Assembly: GCA_965205595.1 (NCBI GenBank) | Contig: CBDBHI010000061.1 | Span: 201,807 to 265,806, forward strand | Length of the DNA stretch: 64,000 nucleotides | Source: CATQHP01 sp965205595 | GTDB taxonomy: Bacteria; Acidobacteriota; Terriglobia; Bryobacterales; UBA6623 | Direction of reading: 5' to 3' | Shown: positions 55,619 to 64,000 of the stretch, in pieces | How positions within the stretch are numbered: the first letter of the stretch is position 1 | Layout of the letters: every line of letters starts with the position of its first letter | Notes under the pieces: generated by a model | Databases searched by the model: none | What the model was told of the DNA's origin: nothing | The model's input: only the letters and a program-made list of their open reading frames with translations | Translations under genes and position numbers: made by a program

Positions 55619-56023
55619 CTACTTCCGCGGCGACTTCTTGTTGGATCGCCTCGGCCGTTTTTTCCCCCGCGGCGTCAACTCGCTGTCTTCCTCCACGGGG
55701 CGCAGACGGTAGATCTGTTCGTTGACCTCAAGCAATTGCCGACTCAGTTCGCGGAAACGCTGGAACGTGTCGACTTCGCGTTGGGCCTTGCGTCGGGCGG
55801 CTGGCGAGGAAAAGGTCTCACTCACGCTTTTGCCGTTGACTTTTTTGGTCAGGCGGTAATTGGGGCCGTGAGGGGGCTGGCCGGGTTGGTGGCAGCGGCA
55901 GGACGGTTTGCCGCAGCGTCCGCTGACGGCGCTGATCGAACCGCTGCGGAAGTCACCAAGATCGAGAATCCGAGCGAGGATGGCTTTTCGTTGACGTTCC
56001 AGCGCGACGAGAGAATCGGTCAT
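55619..56023 (-). CDS. Accessory protein of the ISKra4-like element (DUF6788-like)
   Basis: This is a 134-residue protein from the ATG at 56023 (the frame opens three residues' worth earlier with GTG at 56026). A Cys-rich core, GRCGKPSCRCHQPGQPPHGPNYRL, probably binds zinc, followed by a coiled stretch and a basic C terminus (KKRPRRSNKKSPRK). Such proteins sit before ISKra4 transposases. A strong ribosome-binding site (AAGGAG) lies 7 bp upstream of the ATG, and a 24-bp near-palindrome lies just upstream of it. Its function in transposition is not known; DNA binding is plausible. Confidence 0.75.
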   Translation of the reverse strand: MTDSLVALERQRKAILARILDLGDFRSGSISAVSGRCGKPSCRCHQPGQPPHGPNYRLTKKVNGKSVSETFSSPAARRKAQREVDTFQRFRELSRQLLEVNEQIYRLRPVEEDSELTPRGKKRPRRSNKKSPRK

Positions 56024-56037
56024 CACACACCTCCTTA

Positions 56038-56061
56038 TCCTAACGTATTAATACGTAAGGA
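56038..56061. promoter_or_regulatory. 24-bp near-perfect palindrome upstream of the IS accessory gene
   Basis: TCCTAACGTATTAATACGTAAGGA reads the same on both strands except for one central-flank pair, and the inner 14 bp ACGTATTAATACGT are perfectly palindromic. It sits 1-2 bp upstream of the AAGGAG ribosome-binding site of the accessory gene (start 56023). This suggests an operator for a dimeric repressor, possibly encoded by the element itself. Confidence 0.5.
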
Positions 56062-56137
56062 TTAATGCGCAAAAAAAGAGAACCCGCAAATCATCATTCT
56101 CTTGTCGCGCACCCCGGTTAAATCGCGTCGCCTCTTT

Positions 56138-57700
56138 TCCAATTGAAAGATGAGCCTGAAGGAGAGAGGCGAAGCAGCTGCGGGTTGAGGGGGATTATAG
56201 CGTGAGTTGAGGTCGGCGGCTACAGCTATTTGTGGCTTCGTAGGGCGGGGTGAGGGGGATTGCATAAGGGGGAAGGGGCGGCAGCCCCAGTCCCCCTTTG
56301 CAGCCATCCCAGGCGAGACCCCACGGCCGTCTTCGGACGTGGGCCGGAGGAGCCGACAACGCCTCGGGTCGGGGCGTTGTCTACCGCGTGCGCCAGCAGA
56401 TCGCGAGGTCTTTGCAGACGCGTTGCCGTTCGTTGCGCTGAGCGTCGAGTTGCTCGGCAAACTCGGTGTCGGAACAAGTGTCCGCTCGCGCTTGGAGCTT
56501 CTTGAGCGAGCGATCCGCGCGCAGGCCGCGCTGCTCGGCGGGCAGGCTGAGCAGCTTTTCCCACGGCGTGCTCCACTCGGCGTACACCTTGCGCAACTTG
56601 CCGCGGCGGTCTCGGCGCTCGCTGGCGAAAGCGCATGGGCGATGAAAATTCAAGTACGGGTTGAGCCACTGGCGGTAGAAGGTGTCGATCGCCTGCGTCG
56701 CTTCCGAGGGCAAAAACTGGTAGCCCATCCACTTGCGCACCACCGCGCCGTTCTTGGTTTCAACCAAGGCATTGTCGTTCGAACGGCGCGCGCGAGACTT
56801 CGTAAATTCAATTCGCAACTTCTCGAGCAGTTTAGCGGTTTGATGGTTGACGAATTCGCTGCCATTGTCGGAGTGAAAGCCGCGAACGATAAATGGAAAT
56901 TGTTCCAAAAGCCCTTCCAGCAAGGGAATGAGGTGATTTTCGTTGATGCGTTGGACGCAGCCGACGGCCTGCCACTGCGTCACTTCGTCGACCACGTTGA
57001 TGCTGTAGGCGCCTTTTTCACCTTCCTGTTCGGGCGAGTGCACGGTGTCGATGCGCAGGTAGCCCGGACGTCCTCGCGGCTCGGGTTGGCGGCGTTCGCC
57101 GATCGCAACGGGTGTCGGTCGAGTCTTGTCGAGATGCAAACTGTGACGTTGGTAGACGGCTCTTTTTCGCAAGTTGTACAGCTGGCCCACGGACAATTCG
57201 GCCAGGCGTCGAAACTCTTTGCGGCCGTAGATCTGGAACTCGCGTTGGAGAATGCGGCGGGTGGCCGGCCCCGAGAGGCGCTGATGAACTCGATCGACGT
57301 GCGCCAGTAAGACGCTGTCGGCGCGTGTGTACTTGCTGGGAAAACGGCGCCGCCGATAGGCCCTCGGACGGACGCACTTTTCGCGCAAAAACTGCCCGAT
57401 GAGGCGAGTCAATTGGGCGCGGCTTAAGCCGGTTAGCTTGCTCAGGAAGCGTCTCAACAATCCTTTAACCGAGCGCTTCTGGTCGGCATAATGATGCCTC
57501 TTCAGGACGCCTTCGACGAGCGCGTATTTATCCGCTCGACTTCCGGCCTGGAACTCGACGGACCCACACCCGTCGAGAAAACTCTCGATCTCATCGAGAC
57601 TCAGTGATTCGGCTTGCTGCACGGCGACTCCCATCGCCCGCAGTTTGCCTGTTCCTAATCGACCTTGCCCAAATTACCTCCAGGCTCATCTTGTGTTGGA
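56138..57700 (-). mobile_element. 1.56-kb DDE insertion sequence, copy B
   Basis: This is the second copy of the element at 7891-9452, in opposite orientation. The terminal sequences match copy A, and the length differs by one base. Both ends show the imperfect inverted repeat core AAGATGAGCCTG. It separates an ISKra4-like element from an RND efflux gene that has lost its 5' end. A second, outer end-like sequence is 10 bp beyond its right edge. Confidence 0.9.
56381..57634 (-). CDS. DDE (rve-type) transposase, copy B
   Basis: This is a 417-residue transposase with the same triad as copy A: IDTVHSPEQ, FHSDNGSEFVN and VETKNGAVVRKW. It differs from copy A mainly in residues 92-163 (for example T92R, N138G, E143R, H152Q). 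Outside that tract only about two substitutions are seen, so the copies exchanged or acquired a divergent block. The frame is intact. Confidence 0.92.
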   Translation of the reverse strand: MGVAVQQAESLSLDEIESFLDGCGSVEFQAGSRADKYALVEGVLKRHHYADQKRSVKGLLRRFLSKLTGLSRAQLTRLIGQFLREKCVRPRAYRRRRFPSKYTRADSVLLAHVDRVHQRLSGPATRRILQREFQIYGRKEFRRLAELSVGQLYNLRKRAVYQRHSLHLDKTRPTPVAIGERRQPEPRGRPGYLRIDTVHSPEQEGEKGAYSINVVDEVTQWQAVGCVQRINENHLIPLLEGLLEQFPFIVRGFHSDNGSEFVNHQTAKLLEKLRIEFTKSRARRSNDNALVETKNGAVVRKWMGYQFLPSEATQAIDTFYRQWLNPYLNFHRPCAFASERRDRRGKLRKVYAEWSTPWEKLLSLPAEQRGLRADRSLKKLQARADTCSDTEFAEQLDAQRNERQRVCKDLAICWRTR

Positions 57701-57710
57701 ATCACCCCTC

Positions 57711-57736
57711 CCTTCAGGCTCATCTTGTATTGGACA
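57711..57736. repeat. Extra outer IS-end sequence next to copy B
   Basis: On the minus strand CTTGTCCAATACAAGATGAG and the bases after it repeat the left end of the 1.56-kb element with one substitution, 10 bp outside the end of copy B. In copy A, the bases next to the element (GTCTTG) are the same as those next to this outer copy. It may be the leftover of an earlier insertion or an alternative end used by the transposase. Confidence 0.6.
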
Positions 57737-57751
57737 AGACGGCCTGAAGAG

Positions 57752-60508
57752 ATGGAACCGCCGACGATGTACAAGTACGACTCGTCGCAGTACCCGATCA
57801 TGTACATGACAGTTTCCGCGTCCGACATGGACGCGAAGGAACTGCGTCACTTCGTCGAAAAACAGATTCAGTACCGCCTTGAACGTGCTCCCGGCGTCGC
57901 TGCGTTTACCGTTCGAGGCGGCTTGCGCCGGGAAATTCACGTCGATTTGAATCTCAAAAAACTGCGCGCTCTCGATTTATCGATTGCGCGCGTCGTTCAA
58001 ATTCTGCGGCAAGAGAATATGAACCGCCCCGTCGGCCAGGTTGACGAGGGGCGATTCGAGGTGTTGCTGCGGACCAGGGGCGAGTTCGAAAGCCTGGACG
58101 AGATCCGCAACGTTGTCATCACTACGCGCAATGGCGTGCCGGTCCACATCCGCGACATCGCCACGGTTGAGGATAGCCACGAAGATGCTGACTATCTAGT
58201 CAGCGTTGACGGCCAGCCCGGTGTTCGGCTCTACGTCTATAAGCAGTCGGGCGCAAACACGGTGAATGTGTCCGCTGCTCTGTGGGCAGAAGTCGCGAAG
58301 ATTCACAAGACGTTTCCGAACATCACCATCGAGAAGACTAGTGACACCGCCGACTTCATCAAGGCATCGATTGCGAACGTAAAGAACGCCACTTTGCAGG
58401 GTGGCGGGCTCGCGATTGTCGTGCTTCTGTTTTTCCTGCGCAGCCTTTCAAGCACTCTCATCATCGGGGTCGCGATACCGATCTCGGTGATTTCAACATT
58501 CGCGCTCATGTACTTCAACGGGTTTACGTTGAACACGGTGTCTTTCGGCGGCTTGGCGCTGGGCGTCGGCATGTTGGTCGACAACGCGATTGTCGTTCTC
58601 GAAAACATCCATCGCCATCGCGAAGACGGCAAGGGAGCCTACCAGGCGTCTCTTGACGGCAGTAAAGAAGTCGCCATGGCGATCACCGCGTCGACAATTA
58701 CGACTGTCGCCGTGTTCATTCCGGTCTTGTTTATCGGCGGCATGACGGCGCAGACGTTTCAGCAGTTAGCGTATGTCGTTAGCTTTGCCCTGATTTGTTC
58801 GCTGATCATTGCCCTCACAGTCGTACCCGTGTTGTGTTCCAAGCTGGTGGGCCACCGTGAAGCGAGCGGCGCGCTGGGTGCGCTCGATCGCTGGGCGGGC
58901 CGAATCCAAGATGACATGGCCGACACGTATGGCCAGGTCATTACTTGGGCGCTCGACCTCAAGGCGTTAGTGACTTTGAGCTCGGTCGCCCTATTCGCCG
59001 GGACGATGTACCTAATCCCCTTAATCGGGGTTGAGCTACAGCCTGAAGTCGACGAGGGCGAAATCCGCGTGAACGTCGAGCTAGAGCCCGGTACGCGCGT
59101 TGAGGTCACCAACGAAGTGATGCAAGAGCTTTGGGGCATTGCGGTTGACAACGCCCCAGAAATCTCAACCTCGATGGTCAACGCCGGCGGCTCTTCGGGC
59201 GGAAGCGGAGGCGGTGCAAATCGGGGCGAGTTGCGGCTCAGCCTCGTGCCCCAGGATCAACGCACCCGGACGGCCAAGGAAGTTGCTAACGAGCTGCGCC
59301 CGATGCTGCAAGTACATCCGGGAATGTTGATTCGCACGCGTGTCTCGAGCGGAATGTTCCGGCGCGGACGAGGTGGCAACGAGGATGGCGACCGCCTCGC
59401 GGTGGAAATCCGAGGACACAACATCGAGACGGCCGCGCAGTTGGCGGAGACGATTCGCGAAAGAATGTCAACCGTCGACGGAGTGGCCGAGGCGCAGATT
59501 AGTCAAAGGCCGGGTATGCCGGAAATGCTGGTCGAGGTCGATCGCATGAAGGCCGCCAACATGGGTCTCAACGTTTCGGACATTGCGACGACGCTCGAGA
59601 CCGCAATCGGTGGTACGCGCAGCTCGATGTATCGCAAGGATGGTGATGAGTTCGCAATTCTCGTGCGGCTACGTGAGCAAGACCGCTTGAATTTGCAGTC
59701 GGTCGGGGAGGTCCCGCTGACAACGGCGACCGGGCGGACCATACCCGCCCAGAGCGTCGTGTCGCTGCGCAGGCAAGAAGGCCCGACGTTTATCAGCCGT
59801 GTCGATTCCGAGCGCAGGCTCTATGTAACCGGAGCTGTAACGGATAGAGATCTGGGAAGCGTAATCGGCGATCTCGACGTCGTGTTGGGCGAAATCCCGA
59901 TGCCCGAGGGATTCTCGATTGAGTTCGGCGGCGAGTTCGAAGAGCAGCAAGAGGCCTTCCGCGATTTGCTGTTCGCGGCGATCTTGGCGCTGGTTTTGGT
60001 TTACATGGTCATGGCGTCACAGTTTGAGTCGTTGCGCGACCCGTTTTTGATCTTGTTCTCCGTTCCCTTGGCAGCGATCGGTGTCGTGCTGATGTTGCTG
60101 ATCACGGAAACAACGTTTAACCAGCAGGCATTTTTAGGAATCATCGTCTTGGTTGGGATCGTTGTCAACAATGCGATCGTGCTAATCGACTATACAAATC
60201 TGTTGCGGCGTGAGCATAAGATCAACTTGCGACGCGCGGTTTTGACGGCCGGGACTCGGCGCTTACGCCCGATCCTAATGACCACGATTACGACCGTGCT
60301 TGGGCTAGGACCGATGGCGCTAGGACTTGGCGAGGGCGCCGAACTGCAGGCCCCCATGGCACGTGTGGTGATCGGCGGGCTGCTCACTTCGACACTGATT
60401 ACGCTTGTCTTTATTCCGGTTATTTACACGGGCCTAGAAGAACGCATCGAACGCGCGCGCGAACAGAAGCCCACGGTCGACCCATTCGAGCCCGTAGCTG
60501 GCGATTAG
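57752..60508 (+). pseudogene. RND efflux pump gene lacking its 5' end
   Basis: This encodes about 918 residues of an RND (AcrB/MdtB-like) inner-membrane transporter. Compared with the paralogue at 61712, the sequence begins near residue 130 of the pump (MEPPTMYKYDSSQYPIMYMTV). The first transmembrane helix and the start of the porter domain are missing at the IS copy B side. The rest is intact: GLALGVGMLVDNAIVVLENIHRHR (TM4 with the proton-relay Asp), both halves of the porter, and the C-terminal helices with VGIVVNNAIVLIDYTNLLRR. Without TM1 it is probably not functional. It could be translated from ATG 57752. Confidence 0.9.
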
Positions 60509-60591
60509 CCGAGTGAATTTGTACTGCGCCCCGCCGTTCGGCGCGGTAACATCTTGCAAGACGAGACGCCCGTATTGAGGGAGCATTGACA

Positions 60592-61641
60592 ATGGCAAAT
60601 CCAAACATCGACCGGCGCCAATTTTTGCAGACATCCGCGCTGGGAGCCGTCGGGTTCGCCGCCGGACTCGACGTAGCCGCGGCAAAAGAGACGAAGCCTA
60701 CGTCCGAAACCCTCGTCGCGCACTTCTACTCGACGTTGGGCGAAGACCAGAAGGCGACGATGCACTTCGACTTCGACGACCCGCTGCGGTCGAGAGTCGA
60801 GAACAACTGGCACATCACGCCGGCGCGCATCGGCCAATTCTTCAACCGCGAGCAGCAGGCGTTGATTCAAGACATTTTCTTCGCTGCACTGCACAACCCC
60901 GAATTCCATAAGCCGCTGGCGCAGCATTTACGCGATGACGCCGGCGGACTAGAGGGCTACTCGGTCGCCCTATTTGGCGAGCCCGGCACGGGGAAATTTG
61001 AGTTTGTCGTCACCGGCCGGCACATGACCGCTCGCTGTGACGGTGATTCGGTTGACGGTGCTGCCTTTGGCGGACCGATTTTTTATGGCCACGAAGGCGA
61101 TCGATTTGTCGAGCTTCCGACGCATCCAGGTAATGTCTACTGGTTCCAGGCGTTGCGCGCGAACGAAGTCTTCCAGGCTCTCGACGGCAAACAGCGCGAG
61201 ACGGCGCTCCGCGATCGGCTCAGGCGCGAGACCGGGACGAGTACAGTTGCATTGCGCGCCAATCCAGACGATATTCCGGGTCTACCTGTCGCCGACATGA
61301 GCCGCGATCAGCGCGACCTTGTTGACAAAGTACTTGAGGACCTCTTGCTGCCGTTCAGAGAGGCCGACCGCAACGAGGCGATGAAACTGATCCACGAAAC
61401 AGGCGGCGTTGAGAGCCTGAAAATGTCGTTTTCCGAGAGTCAGGACACGGGAAACGATGGTGTCTGGGATGTTTGGGAGCTTGAAAGCCCCAACATGGTT
61501 TGGCATTTTCGTGGCGCGCCCCATGTCCATACGTATGTCAACATTCAGAGAGAGGCTGGTTGGCAGCCTCCAGACAGTCTGGGCGGAGGTCGTGGAAGCG
61601 GTCGCATGGGCCGGCGGCGGGGACGATTTGGCCGGGGCTGA
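60592..61641 (+). CDS. Tat-secreted DUF3500-type protein
   Basis: This is a 349-residue protein from the ATG at 60592, with a Tat leader (NIDRRQFLQTSALGAVGFAAG). The body carries RSRVENNWHITPARIGQFF, FEFVVTGRHMTARCDGDSV and APHVHTYVNIQREAGW, as in DUF3500 proteins. It ends in a Gly/Arg-rich tail (GRGSGRMGRRRGRFGRG). Function is unknown. It lies between two paralogous RND pump genes with gaps of 83 and 70 bp, so the three were probably one operon. Confidence 0.8.
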   Translation: MANPNIDRRQFLQTSALGAVGFAAGLDVAAAKETKPTSETLVAHFYSTLGEDQKATMHFDFDDPLRSRVENNWHITPARIGQFFNREQQALIQDIFFAALHNPEFHKPLAQHLRDDAGGLEGYSVALFGEPGTGKFEFVVTGRHMTARCDGDSVDGAAFGGPIFYGHEGDRFVELPTHPGNVYWFQALRANEVFQALDGKQRETALRDRLRRETGTSTVALRANPDDIPGLPVADMSRDQRDLVDKVLEDLLLPFREADRNEAMKLIHETGGVESLKMSFSESQDTGNDGVWDVWELESPNMVWHFRGAPHVHTYVNIQREAGWQPPDSLGGGRGSGRMGRRRGRFGRG

Positions 61642-61711
61642 TTTAACTTTTTCAGCGTAACCCGATTGGGTGTCAGATTCGCCCTAACGGGCAGCGGGAT
61701 TGTAAATAGCT

Positions 61712-64000
61712 ATGAGTCTTCCGGAATTTTCAATCAAACGGCCAGTGACGGTCTTAATGGCCGTGATGGTCTGTCTGCTACTTGGCGCAATCTCATTCGT
61801 CCAGATCCCAGTCGATCTGATGCCCGAGATTGACTCTCCGAGCTTAACGATTACCACCGACTACGAGGGCGTCGCACCCGAAGAGATCGAGACCCTGATC
61901 AGCCGCCCGATGGAGCAAATCGTCTCCTCGGCTCCGGGGGTCAAGCGGGTCAGTTCGACTTCGAGCGAGGGGCGCTCCGCGGTGAGAGTCGAATTCTCAT
62001 TTGGAATGGATATCGAAGTCGCGACCGACGAGGTCCGCTCGCGCCTCGACCGTGGCCGCCGCGCCCTGCCCGATGACGTGGAACCGCCCACAATTTTCAA
62101 GTTTGACGTCACCCAATTTCCGATCATGTTCCTCACAATGGCGTCGGATGAACTTGACGCTAAGGAGATCCGTTCGTTTGCCGAGAAGTCGATTCTGTAC
62201 CGCTTTGAACGCGTTAAGGGTGTCGGCCAGGTTCGAGTCGGAGGCGGGCTGCGTCGCGAAATTCACGTTGACCTGAATCTTGAGAAGTTACGAGCGCTAA
62301 ACCTATCTGTCTCGCAGGTAGTTAACACGATTCGGCAAGAAAACATGAATCGGCCGGTAGGGCCGGTTAAGGAAGGCCGCTTCGACGTTTTATTGAGAAC
62401 GAGTGGTGAATTTGACTCGGTCGACCAGATTCTAAATGTCGCGCTGACTTCGCGCCAGGGTGTTCCAGTCTACGTTCGAGACGTCGCCGAGGTCGAAGAT
62501 TCGCACGAAGACATTCGGCACTACGTAGGTGTAAATGGCAAGCCGGCGCTGCGCCTGATCATGTTCAAACAGTCGGGCTCGAATACCGTCAAGATTTCCG
62601 ACGCTGTCTGGGCTGAAGTGGCCGAGATCGAGAAGGACTACCCCCATCTCGCCATCGATAAGACCATGGACACCGCGGACTTTATCAATTCCGCGATCAA
62701 CAACGTCAAAGGAGCGGCGGGCGCCGGCGCCGTATTGGCCGTTGTCGTTCTGTTGTTCTTCCTTCGCAGTTTCTCCAGCACGATGATCATCGGGGCTGCG
62801 ATCCCGATCTCGGTGATTTCGACGTTCGCTCTGATGTACTTCAACGGCTTTACGTTGAACACCGTTTCGTTCGGTGGATTAGCCTTAGGCGTCGGCATGC
62901 TGGTCGACAACGCGATAGTTGTCCTCGAGAATATCTATCGCCACCGCGAGAAGGGGAAAAGCGGGAAGGAAGCGGCACTGTTCGGCAGCAGCCAAGTCGC
63001 CATGGCGATTACGGCCTCAACTTTCACTACGATCGCGGTCTTCGTCCCCGTGCTCTTCATGGGTGGCTACTCGGCGCAGACGTTCCAGCAGTTGGCCTAT
63101 GTCGTGTCATTCGCGCTGCTGTGTTCGCTACTGGTCGGGCTGACGGTCGTCCCCGCGCTTTGTTCGAAATATTTGGGTAGCGGCCAGAGCGCCCTACGCA
63201 TTTTCAATCCTCTAGAACGCCTGATGACTTCGCTGGCGGAGTCTTACGCCGGCGCCATCGATTGGTCATTGAACAACCGCGCACTGGTAACGGTCATGGC
63301 TGCCGGCCTATTCGGCGGCTCGATTTGGCTTTCCGACTACGTCGGTGTGGAACTCGAGCCCCAGGTGGACGATGGCCAGATCCGTGTGAACGTCGAACTC
63401 GAGTCCGGCACGCGCGCCGAAGTCACCAAAGAAGTAATCGACAAGATGGAGGCGATGGTACTCGAGGCGGTACCCGAGATCGAGTACATCATGACGGAAG
63501 CCGGCAGCGACAGCCCCTTCCGCTCGATCTCGACGCACACGGGCGAATTGCGGATCACGCTCTCGGACCAAGCCGAGCGGCAGCGCAATGCCCGCCAGAT
63601 CACCAATCAAATACGCCCCATGCTGACCAGCATCGCTCCCGGAATCCAGGTGCGGACACGCATTTCAGGCGGCAGTTTTGGGCGGCGGCGCGGAGGAGCG
63701 GGCGGCGGCGACCGACTACAGGTCGCCATTCGGGGCTACTCGCCGGAAACTACGCAGGCTCTAGCCCTACAGGTTCGGGACACGATGCTATCCATTCAGG
63801 GCGTCGCGGAGTCGGAGATCAGCCGGCGCCCGGGCACGCCCGAGATGTTGGTCCGCGTCGATCGGCTAAAAGCCGCCAGCCTAGGCATGTCGGTTGCGGA
63901 AGTCGCCGACACGTTGGAAACGGCGGTCGGTGGTCGCCGCACCTCCTTCTATCGCGACGAGGGTGACGAGTACGACATTGTTGTTCGCCTACGCGAAGAG
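61712..64000 (+). CDS. RND multidrug efflux transporter, runs off the window
   Basis: Residues 1-763 of an AcrB/MdtB-like RND pump are present (3' part beyond the window). It starts with SLPEFSIKRPVTVLMAVMV (TM1), then IPVDLMPEIDSPSLTI and the porter domain. TM4 carries FGGLALGVGMLVDNAIVVLENIYRHR with the proton-relay Asp. It uses proton-motive force to expel compounds. The paralogue at 57752-60508 has strong local identity, pointing to a tandem duplication. No membrane-fusion or outer-membrane component is seen inside the window. Confidence 0.95.
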   Translation, partial: MSLPEFSIKRPVTVLMAVMVCLLLGAISFVQIPVDLMPEIDSPSLTITTDYEGVAPEEIETLISRPMEQIVSSAPGVKRVSSTSSEGRSAVRVEFSFGMDIEVATDEVRSRLDRGRRALPDDVEPPTIFKFDVTQFPIMFLTMASDELDAKEIRSFAEKSILYRFERVKGVGQVRVGGGLRREIHVDLNLEKLRALNLSVSQVVNTIRQENMNRPVGPVKEGRFDVLLRTSGEFDSVDQILNVALTSRQGVPVYVRDVAEVEDSHEDIRHYVGVNGKPALRLIMFKQSGSNTVKISDAVWAEVAEIEKDYPHLAIDKTMDTADFINSAINNVKGAAGAGAVLAVVVLLFFLRSFSSTMIIGAAIPISVISTFALMYFNGFTLNTVSFGGLALGVGMLVDNAIVVLENIYRHREKGKSGKEAALFGSSQVAMAITASTFTTIAVFVPVLFMGGYSAQTFQQLAYVVSFALLCSLLVGLTVVPALCSKYLGSGQSALRIFNPLERLMTSLAESYAGAIDWSLNNRALVTVMAAGLFGGSIWLSDYVGVELEPQVDDGQIRVNVELESGTRAEVTKEVIDKMEAMVLEAVPEIEYIMTEAGSDSPFRSISTHTGELRITLSDQAERQRNARQITNQIRPMLTSIAPGIQVRTRISGGSFGRRRGGAGGGDRLQVAIRGYSPETTQALALQVRDTMLSIQGVAESEISRRPGTPEMLVRVDRLKAASLGMSVAEVADTLETAVGGRRTSFYRDEGDEYDIVVRLREE

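Larger units (their letters stand above)
54691..56111 (-). mobile_element. ISKra4-like insertion sequence with two open frames
   Basis: The element runs between the similar ends GTGTGCGACAAAATTGTGAC at 54691-54710 and, at the other end, the complement of TCATTCTCTTGTCGCGCACC around 56093-56112. They share GTG-Y-GCGACAARA. Two cotranscribed frames, a short protein at 55619-56023 and a transposase at 54713-55615, lie inside. IS copy B begins about 26 bp beyond the right end. The left edge overlaps the first codons of the fused regulator-receptor gene. Confidence 0.75.

Overview
The window looks like a chromosomal segment of an Acidobacteriota bacterium, most likely of the Solibacter/Bryobacter type. 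I infer this from gene families rather than from a 16S gene. They include an Oar-type TonB-dependent receptor with an N-terminal carboxypeptidase-regulatory domain, a DUF1549/DUF1553 plus DUF1501 pair, several formylglycine sulfatases, FecR, TPR and BNR secreted proteins, and a TonB-ExbB-ExbD-ExbD operon next to secDF-yajC-tgt. GC content is high. Many insertion sequences and broken genes suggest genome decay through IS activity, as seen in host-associated or recently bottlenecked lineages; sulfatase enrichment would suit use of sulfated polysaccharides.

Layout. 0.1-5.8 kb: three secreted sulfatases and a FecR-domain protein. 5.9-10.2 kb: a GT4 glycosyltransferase overlapping a membrane/TPR gene that is split by a 1.56-kb DDE insertion sequence (copy A). 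10.4-15.7 kb: aldehyde dehydrogenase, SDR oxidoreductase, PrmA-like methyltransferase and a Rel/SpoT ppGpp enzyme. 15.8-24.2 kb, minus strand: TPR lipoprotein, two ExbD, ExbB, TonB, SecF, SecD, YajC, Tgt and a small Flp-type pilin whose upstream region is cut by an intact IS630 element. 25.4-31.7 kb: TPR protein, BNR/sialidase-like protein, NHL fragment, then a tight DUF1549/1553 - DUF1501 - SUMF1-domain cluster. 31.7-35.4 kb: a debris zone with an internally deleted enolase-superfamily gene, a truncated MFS gene, a frameshifted IS1380 element and a truncated outer-membrane barrel gene. 35.4-46.0 kb: TldD, a large propeller-PHP protein, a DsbA/FrnE gene with UGA and UAG codons exactly in its CPWC motif, a two-domain alpha/beta hydrolase, ferredoxin, rhodanese and a frameshifted matrixin-like protease with a secreted partner. 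46.2-50.4 kb: an IS256 remnant that truncates an ATPase, and PcrA/UvrD helicase. 50.6-57.7 kb: a GntR/FadR regulator fused in frame to a TonB-dependent receptor, an ISKra4-like element and a second copy (B) of the 1.56-kb IS. 57.7-64 kb: two paralogous RND efflux pumps, the first missing its 5' end beside IS copy B, flanking a DUF3500-type Tat protein; the second runs off the window.

The intact core is energy coupling at the outer membrane (TonB system), protein export (SecDF-YajC), stringent response (Rel), DNA repair (PcrA) and extracellular polymer degradation (sulfatases, BNR and PHP proteins). Around it at least six IS elements have truncated, fused or displaced neighbouring genes. The most unusual points are the double stop in the DsbA active site and the regulator-receptor fusion. 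No tRNA, rRNA, CRISPR array or complete defence system was seen.
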